Assembly (NCBI GenBank): GCA_001724275.1
Contig: MEDZ01000008.1
Span: 26,260 to 90,259, forward strand
Direction of reading: 5' to 3'
DNA from: Gemmatimonadetes bacterium SCN 70-22
GTDB lineage: Bacteria > Gemmatimonadota > Gemmatimonadetes > Gemmatimonadales > Gemmatimonadaceae
Length of the DNA: 64,000 nt
In this document: positions 58,789 to 64,000 of the stretch, piece after piece
Layout: each line of letters begins with the position of its first letter
Position numbering within the stretch: position 1 is the stretch's first letter
Program-made: the position numbers and the translations under genes
The notes under the pieces: model-generated
Told to the model about the DNA's origin: nothing
What the model saw: only the letters and a program-made list of their open reading frames with translations
Database searches by the model: none

Positions 58789-59256
58789 TCACGCAATCGC
58801 GCGAGTCAGCGTCAGCAGCTCGATCAACGTCCTGAGCTGCGACTCGGACAGGTGGCCGAGCGCACGCCGATGCTCCTCTTCGACCGGAGCGTCGAGCCGA
58901 TCGACCAACTCTCGTCCCGTTGCCGTCAGCCGCGTCTTCACCAGGCGACGATCGTCCTCGTCGCGGGCCCGGGTCACCAGCCCCGCTTCTTCCATGCGAT
59001 CGAGCAGGCGCGTCACATCGGGCATCCTGGTCACCAGCCGGTCGCGTATCTCGTTGCGGCACAACCCAGTGGACTCGGCGCCACGCAGGATGCGCAGCAC
59101 GTTGTACTGGGTGCTGCTGATCCCGTAGGGCTTGAGCATCCGGTCGAACGCATCCGCCAGCACCGCGTGCGTTCGCTCCAGGTTGAGCTGGGCTTCCTGA
59201 TGCAGGCTGCCGAAAGGCTTGCGCTGCTTGAGTTCATTGCGAAGTGCCGGTGCCAT
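58789..59256 (-). CDS. MarR-family regulator
   Basis: The 155-residue protein has YGISSTQYNVLRILRGAE, RNEIRDRLVTRMPDVTRLLDRMEEAGLVTR and the wing RARDEDDRRLVKTRLTATG. These define a MarR winged helix. It is just upstream of doxX and the VOC gene on the same strand and divergent from DUF305; it may control both sides. The start ATG lies 8 bases after a strong -10, so the message is probably leaderless. Confidence 0.88.
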   Translation of the reverse strand: MAPALRNELKQRKPFGSLHQEAQLNLERTHAVLADAFDRMLKPYGISSTQYNVLRILRGAESTGLCRNEIRDRLVTRMPDVTRLLDRMEEAGLVTRARDEDDRRLVKTRLTATGRELVDRLDAPVEEEHRRALGHLSESQLRTLIELLTLTRAIA

Positions 59257-59264
59257 GGAGGGAT

Positions 59265-59291
59265 ATTATATGTCATCACATCCATTGTCAA
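59265..59291 (-). promoter_or_regulatory. Leaderless-type promoter of the marR gene
   Basis: Minus strand: TTGACA (59286-59291), a 15-base spacer and TATAAT (59265-59270), then 8 bases to the ATG. The spacer contains ATGT-GATG-ACAT, a small inverted repeat that could be an autoregulatory site. Confidence 0.6.
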
Positions 59292-59352
59292 GACACACAA
59301 ATCCCTCGGGTACTTTCGGGGTACTTCGAATCGCCCCGAAAGGAGTCCAGCC

Positions 59353-59979
59353 GTGCTCGTCTCGTTCGCCCTCGCCGTCGCAACCGCCGCCTCGGGAGCC
59401 CTCCCCCCTGCGCCCGTCGCGGAGGACGCGGCGGCGCGCGTTGGCGTCGAGACCTTGCCAGTCGCCGCGACCGACACCGCGCGCCGTCCCACCCCCGCCG
59501 ACATCGCCTTCATGACGGGGATGATCGGGCACCACGCCCAGGCGCTGGTGATGTCGGCGCTCGTCCCCGGCCGCTCGGCGCGCGCCGACCTCGCCCTCCT
59601 CGCCGAGCGCATCACCGCGTCGCAGCGCGACGAGATCTCGCTGATGCAGCAGTGGCTGCGCGATCATGGCGAGGAGGCCCCCGACCCCGCGGCGCACGCC
59701 CACCACGACGCCGGCCACGCAGCGCGGATGCCGGGGATGCTGACGCCCGCCGAGCTCGCGAGGCTCGGTGCCGCCAGCGGCAACGACTTCGACCGCCTCT
59801 TCCTCGAGCTCATGATCCGTCATCACGAGGGGGCGATCCAGATGGTCGCCGACCTGCGGCGCTCGCCGGGCGCGTTGCAGGAACCGCAGCTCTTCGACTT
59901 CGCCTCCGACGTCGACGCCGACCAGCGCGCGGAGATCGCACGCATGCGGCGCTTGCTCGGGACGCTGCCTAACGGGTAG
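59353..59979 (+). CDS. DUF305-family secreted protein
   Basis: The 208-residue protein has a hydrophobic signal (LVSFALAVATAASGALPPAP). The DUF305 four-helix pattern is present: DIAFMTGMIGHHAQALVMSA, RITASQRDEISLMQQWL, LFLELMIRHHEGAIQMVADL and QRAEIARMRRLLG. The His pairs (GHHAQA, RHHEGA) suggest metal binding. The start is a GTG at 59353 preceded by AGGAG at a good distance. It is followed by a 199-bp gap before the LVIVD gene. Confidence 0.85.
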   Translation: MLVSFALAVATAASGALPPAPVAEDAAARVGVETLPVAATDTARRPTPADIAFMTGMIGHHAQALVMSALVPGRSARADLALLAERITASQRDEISLMQQWLRDHGEEAPDPAAHAHHDAGHAARMPGMLTPAELARLGAASGNDFDRLFLELMIRHHEGAIQMVADLRRSPGALQEPQLFDFASDVDADQRAEIARMRRLLGTLPNG

Positions 59980-60178
59980 GGGGTGACGGCCGCCGGGGGG
60001 CGGATGCCGAGTGCCACGGCGTGGGGATCGGGAGCGCGAGGGCGGCCGCGGGCGGCGGCTGCTCCGGTTCGGAATCGCCGGGAGATGCCCTCGATGGTCC
60101 CGCTCGCCACGCGCCGGCCGCCTACAGGCGCGGCGCCGGGTGCTGTACCTTCTGCATGACCCTTCAGCCACCACGCAG

Positions 60179-61948
60179 ATGACCACGACCCGTCCCGCCC
60201 GGGGTGAACGCCTCCGGCTCCGCATTGCCGCCGCCATCTCGTTCATCACCTTCTCCGCCGTCGCCGGGGCGCAGGGCGACCCGCGGGTGGGGCTCAAGCC
60301 GGGCCTTCACGACGCCGGCGAGGCGGCCCGGAACATGGAGCTCGTGGCGCATCGCCCCAAGCCGGACGGCTTCTTCAACGCCTCCAATCCGGGCGACTTC
60401 GCCTTCGCCAACTCGGACCTCGCCTTCAACCGCCGGTATGTCTTCCAGGGCGGGTACCACGGCTTCCAGGTGTGGGACATCAGCAACCCGCGCAACCCGA
60501 CGCTTCGGGCGACACACGCGTGTCCTGGCGGGCAGGGCGACCTGTCGGTGTACGGCAACCTCCTCTTCATGTCGGTCGAGCAGCCCAGCGCGCGCCTCGA
60601 TTGCGGGGCGCAGGGGGTGGCCGACACGGTGAGCGCGGAGCGCTTCATGGGCGTGCGCATCTTCGACATCAGCAACATCGATGCGCCCAGGCAGGTGGCG
60701 GCCGTGCAGACGTGCCGCGGCTCGCACACGCACACCCTCCTGGCCGACCCGAAGGACCGCAAGAACGTCTACGTGTACGTGCACGGGACGAGCCCGGTGC
60801 GCCCGGCGGCGGAGCTGCCGGGATGTTCGGGGCTCCCGCCGGAGCAGGATCCCAACACGTCGTACTTCCGCATCGAGGTCATCCGCGTGCCACTGGCCTC
60901 ACCTAAAGACGCGAAGATCGTGAACTCGCCGCGCATCTTCGCCGACTCGGCGGGGAACGTCGCCGGCCTGTGGAAGGGGGGCGCGCACGGGGCGGGAACG
61001 CAGGAGACGGCGACGACCGACCAGTGCCACGACGTCACCACCTACCCGGCCCTCGGCCTGGCGGCCGGGGCCTGCTCGGGGAACGGGATCCTCCTCGACA
61101 TCAAGGACCCGGCCAACCCCCGGCGGATCGCCGCGGTCATCGACCCGAACTTCGCGTACTGGCACTCGGCGACGTTCAGCAACGGCGGCGACAAGCTCCT
61201 CTTCACCGACGAATGGGGAGGTGGAGTGGGGGCGAGGTGCCTCGCGACCGACCGGCCGATCTGGGGGGCGGACGCCACCTTCACGCTGAGCAAGGACCGC
61301 AAGCTCACGCCCGCGGGTTACTTCAAGATCCCGGCGCCGCAGACGGTCCAGGAGAACTGCGTGGCGCACAACGGGTCGCTGGTCCCCGTTCCCGGCCGCG
61401 ACATCATGGTGCAGGCCTGGTACCAGGGAGGGATCTCGGTGGTGGACTTCACCAACCCGCACAACCCGCAGGAGATCGCCTTCTTCGACCGGGGGCCGGT
61501 GAGCGGCGAGCGGCTGTATCTGGGCGGGCACTGGTCGGCATACTGGTTCAACGGCTACGTCTACGGCTCGGAGATCGCGCGCGGGCTCGACGTCTTGCAG
61601 CTGAAGCCGAGCGAGTTCCTGTCGCAGAACGAGCTCGACGCCGCGATGCTGGTGCGCTTCGACGAGTTCAACCCGCAGATGCAGCTGCGTTTCGAGTGGC
61701 CGGCGTCGTTCGCGGTGGCGCGCTCGTACCTGGACCAGATGGCGCGCAACCAGGGGATGGCCGCCGGCACGCTGGCGCAGGCGCGTCGTGACCTCGACGC
61801 GGCGGAGAAGGCGGCCCCGCGCGCGCGGCGGACGGCGCTCACGGCGCTGGCGGCGCGGCTCGACGAGGAGGCGGCCATCGCGCCGGACCAGAAGCGGGTG
61901 CTGGCCCTGGCCGAGGCGGTGCGCAAGCTGGCGGCGGCGCGCAGCTGA
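60179..61948 (+). CDS. Secreted LVIVD-repeat beta-propeller protein
   Basis: The 589-residue protein has a signal peptide ([16 protein letters not shown]). It contains repeated propeller-like blades of the LVIVD type: [54 protein letters not shown] and [18 protein letters not shown]. Around these are [11 protein letters not shown] and [19 protein letters not shown]. The C-terminal about 80 residues are Ala/Arg-rich helices. Such proteins are cell-surface or periplasmic and of unknown role. Two Cys pairs may form disulfides. Confidence 0.75.
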   Translation: MTTTRPARGERLRLRIAAAISFITFSAVAGAQGDPRVGLKPGLHDAGEAARNMELVAHRPKPDGFFNASNPGDFAFANSDLAFNRRYVFQGGYHGFQVWDISNPRNPTLRATHACPGGQGDLSVYGNLLFMSVEQPSARLDCGAQGVADTVSAERFMGVRIFDISNIDAPRQVAAVQTCRGSHTHTLLADPKDRKNVYVYVHGTSPVRPAAELPGCSGLPPEQDPNTSYFRIEVIRVPLASPKDAKIVNSPRIFADSAGNVAGLWKGGAHGAGTQETATTDQCHDVTTYPALGLAAGACSGNGILLDIKDPANPRRIAAVIDPNFAYWHSATFSNGGDKLLFTDEWGGGVGARCLATDRPIWGADATFTLSKDRKLTPAGYFKIPAPQTVQENCVAHNGSLVPVPGRDIMVQAWYQGGISVVDFTNPHNPQEIAFFDRGPVSGERLYLGGHWSAYWFNGYVYGSEIARGLDVLQLKPSEFLSQNELDAAMLVRFDEFNPQMQLRFEWPASFAVARSYLDQMARNQGMAAGTLAQARRDLDAAEKAAPRARRTALTALAARLDEEAAIAPDQKRVLALAEAVRKLAAARS

Positions 61949-61958
61949 GCGCCCCGCC

Positions 61959-64000
61959 ATGCACCGCGCCCGCCACGACGTCTCGCGCCTCGACGCCACC
62001 ACGGTTCACCTCTTCTGCGAGGGGACGCTCGACCACGCGCATCGCGTGCTGGGAGCGCATCCGCACGTGGCCGGGGGCGAGGCGGGGACCTGTTTCGCGG
62101 TCTGGGCGCCTAACGCCGCGTCGGTCTCGGTGGTGGGGGACTTCAACGACTGGCGCCCCGGTGCGCACCCCATGCGGCTGCACGCGCCGTCGGGAATCTG
62201 GGAAGTCTTCATCACCGGGGTCGGTCGCGGTGCGCGCTACAAGTACCACGTCACGGGGCGCACGGACGGGTACCGGGTCGACAAGGCCGACCCGTACGGC
62301 TATCGCTGCGAGGTCGCGCCGCGCACCGCGTCCATCGTCTGGGACCTGGACTACACGTGGGGCGACGGCGAGTGGATGCGCGCGCGCGCCGACAGGCGGG
62401 CGCTCGACGGGGCGATGTCGATCTACGAGGTGCACCTGGGGTCGTGGATGCGCGTCCCCGAAGAGGCAAACCGGTCGCTCACCTACCGCGAGATCGCGCC
62501 GCGGCTGGCCGACTACGTGGAGCGCATGGGGTTCACGCACGTCGAGCTGATGCCGGTGATGGAGCACCCGTTCTACGGCTCATGGGGCTACCAGGTCACC
62601 GGCTACTTCGCCGCCACCTCGCGCTACGGGACCCCGCAGGACCTGATGTACCTGATCGACACGCTGCACCAGCGCGGGATCGGGGTCATCCTCGACTGGG
62701 TCCCGTCGCACTTCCCCACCGACGCGCACGGCCTCTCGTACTTCGACGGGACGCACCTCTACGAGCACGCCGACCCCCGCAAGGGGCACCAGCCCGACTG
62801 GGGGAGCTACGTCTTCAACTACGGGCGCTACGAGGTGGCCAACTTCCTGCGCTCGAACGCGGTGTTCTGGCTGGAGACGTTCCACGCCGACGGACTCCGC
62901 GTGGATGCCGTGGCGTCGATGCTGTACCACGACTTCTCGCGCAAGGATGGCGAGTGGATCCCCAATCGGTACGGCGGGCGCGAGAACCTGGAGGCGATCG
63001 AGTTCCTCCGGCGCCTCAACGAGAGCGTGTACCGCGAGCACCCCGACACCGAGACGATCGCCGAGGACTCGACGGCCTGGCCCATGGTCACGCGCCCGGT
63101 CTACCTGGGGGGGCTGGGCTTCGGGCTCAAGTGGGACATGGGGTGGATGCACGACACCCTCGCGTACTTCGCGCTCGACCCCATCCACCGGAGCTACCAT
63201 CACCAGAAGATCACCTTCCGGATGATGTACGCTTTCTCGGAGAACTACGTCCTCCCCATCTCGCACGACGAGGTGGTGCACGGGAAGGGGTCGCTGATCA
63301 ACAAGATGGCGGGCGATGCCTGGCAGAAGCGCGCCAACGTGCGGCTGCTGCTGGGCTACATGTTCGGCCAGAGCGGGAAGAAGTTCCTGTTCATGGGGTG
63401 CGAGTTCGGGCAGTACCGCGAGTGGAATCACGACGCCTCGCTCGACTGGCACCTGCTGGAACGGCCCGAGCACCTCGGCCTGCAGCAGTGGGTGGCCGAC
63501 CTCAACGCCCTGTACCGCGGCGAGCCGGCGTTGAACGAACGCGACAACGCCCCCGACGGCTTCGAGTGGATCGACTGCAACGATGCCGAGCAGAGCGTCG
63601 TGAGCTTCCTCCGCTACAGCCGCGACCGGTCGCAGGTGGTCCTGTGCGCCTGCAACTTCACGCCGGTGCCGCGCCGCGACTTCCGCATCGGCGTCCCCGA
63701 CAGCCTGCGGTGGGACGAAGTCCTCAACAGCGACGCCGAGGCGTACGGCGGCGCGGGGTGGGGGAATTTCGGGGGAGTCGCGGCCGACGACGTGCCGAGG
63801 CACGGGCGCCCGCGGTCCATCAGCATCACCCTCCCTCCGCTCGGCATCGTCTTCTTCCGCATGGTCGCGCGTCCCGCGGCCGAAGCGGAGGAGCTGCCGG
63901 CGGCTGGCGCGGTCACCCCCGCCAACGGGCGGTCGAGAGTGAAACCCGCGCCGAAACCCGCGCCGAAACCCGCGCCGAAACCCGCGCCGAAACCCGCGCC
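61959..64000 (+). CDS. glgB: 1,4-alpha-glucan branching enzyme (3' end beyond window)
   Basis: At least 680 residues. An N-terminal CBM48 ([29 protein letters not shown]) precedes the GH13 catalytic barrel, with [39 protein letters not shown], the nucleophile Asp in [15 protein letters not shown], the acid Glu in [10 protein letters not shown], and the third Asp in [13 protein letters not shown]. The C-terminal all-beta domain ends near GIVFFRM. After that an extension of KPAP repeats runs off the window, which is not typical for GlgB. The start is 10 bp after the previous stop. It makes alpha-1,6 branches in glycogen. Confidence 0.93.
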   Translation, partial: MHRARHDVSRLDATTVHLFCEGTLDHAHRVLGAHPHVAGGEAGTCFAVWAPNAASVSVVGDFNDWRPGAHPMRLHAPSGIWEVFITGVGRGARYKYHVTGRTDGYRVDKADPYGYRCEVAPRTASIVWDLDYTWGDGEWMRARADRRALDGAMSIYEVHLGSWMRVPEEANRSLTYREIAPRLADYVERMGFTHVELMPVMEHPFYGSWGYQVTGYFAATSRYGTPQDLMYLIDTLHQRGIGVILDWVPSHFPTDAHGLSYFDGTHLYEHADPRKGHQPDWGSYVFNYGRYEVANFLRSNAVFWLETFHADGLRVDAVASMLYHDFSRKDGEWIPNRYGGRENLEAIEFLRRLNESVYREHPDTETIAEDSTAWPMVTRPVYLGGLGFGLKWDMGWMHDTLAYFALDPIHRSYHHQKITFRMMYAFSENYVLPISHDEVVHGKGSLINKMAGDAWQKRANVRLLLGYMFGQSGKKFLFMGCEFGQYREWNHDASLDWHLLERPEHLGLQQWVADLNALYRGEPALNERDNAPDGFEWIDCNDAEQSVVSFLRYSRDRSQVVLCACNFTPVPRRDFRIGVPDSLRWDEVLNSDAEAYGGAGWGNFGGVAADDVPRHGRPRSISITLPPLGIVFFRMVARPAAEAEELPAAGAVTPANGRSRVKPAPKPAPKPAPKPAPKPA
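63942..64000 (+). repeat. 12-bp tandem repeat at the glgB 3' end (KPAP codons)
   Basis: AAACCCGCGCCG repeats at 63942, 63954, 63966, 63978 and 63990 without error; the last copy is cut by the window end. It encodes Lys-Pro-Ala-Pro units. Confidence 0.9.

Noticed and set aside
1..64000. tRNA or rRNA gene as an integration target
   Set aside because: No cloverleaf-like TPsiC segment or rRNA sequence was noticed near the att sites or elsewhere. The target is a protein gene.

Overview
The window is about 70% GC with dense, overlapping operons that often use ATGA or GTGA junctions. It carries a BTAD/SARP-type regulator with long TPRs, DUF305, LVIVD-repeat and ICMT-like proteins, and many signal-peptide proteins ending in AQ or AAQ. 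This looks like a Gram-negative environmental bacterium, most like Gemmatimonadota; that is inference from gene style only. No rRNA, tRNA or CRISPR array was seen.

Left host part (1-13.65 kb). A five-gene minus-strand operon (8965 to 302) encodes a di-haem membrane cytochrome b, a membrane-anchored ferredoxin/FAD oxidoreductase, a 23-haem and a 31-haem secreted cytochrome c, and an outer-membrane beta-barrel. Together they form a plausible porin-cytochrome electron conduit from membrane to cell exterior. Rightward genes follow: LtaS-like sulfatase, ICMT-like methyltransferase, a Cys-less molybdopterin-fold protein, a small conserved protein and queG.

Foreign block (13.65-42.42 kb). queG (epoxyqueuosine reductase) is the integration target. 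A large serine integrase lies against its 3' end. The sequence CCAGGAGGTGTG inside queG recurs at 37.0 kb and 42.4 kb, each time followed by a displaced queG 3' end. Joining the outer halves rebuilds an attP with two 20-bp inverted arms (19/20 match) around a CA dinucleotide. Two elements therefore appear stacked in tandem. Element 1 (13.65-37.0 kb) carries the integrase, an AAA+ ATPase, an HNH protein, a rolling-circle Rep, a small serine recombinase, a type III restriction-modification operon with a zinc-rich third gene, and a 2107-residue STAND ATPase with an N-terminal Cap4/DUF4297-like nuclease (Avs-like defence). Element 2 (37.0-42.4 kb) is an arsenic island: arsR, arsM, arsN2, acr3, a metallophosphoesterase and arsO, with two matching ArsR boxes.

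Right host part (42.42-64 kb). An amidohydrolase with an in-frame deletion converges on the displaced native end of queG. Next come a MerR regulator with a His-rich periplasmic protein behind a typical MerR promoter; a marR-clcA-DUF2156 operon with a perfect 20-bp palindrome; a SARP regulator; an intact amidohydrolase; a lipoprotein; an SMP-30-like/epimerase pair divergent from an AraC regulator; a glyoxalase-fold dioxygenase with DoxX; a MarR regulator with a leaderless-looking promoter; DUF305; an LVIVD-repeat protein; and glgB, which runs off the end of the window in a KPAP repeat.
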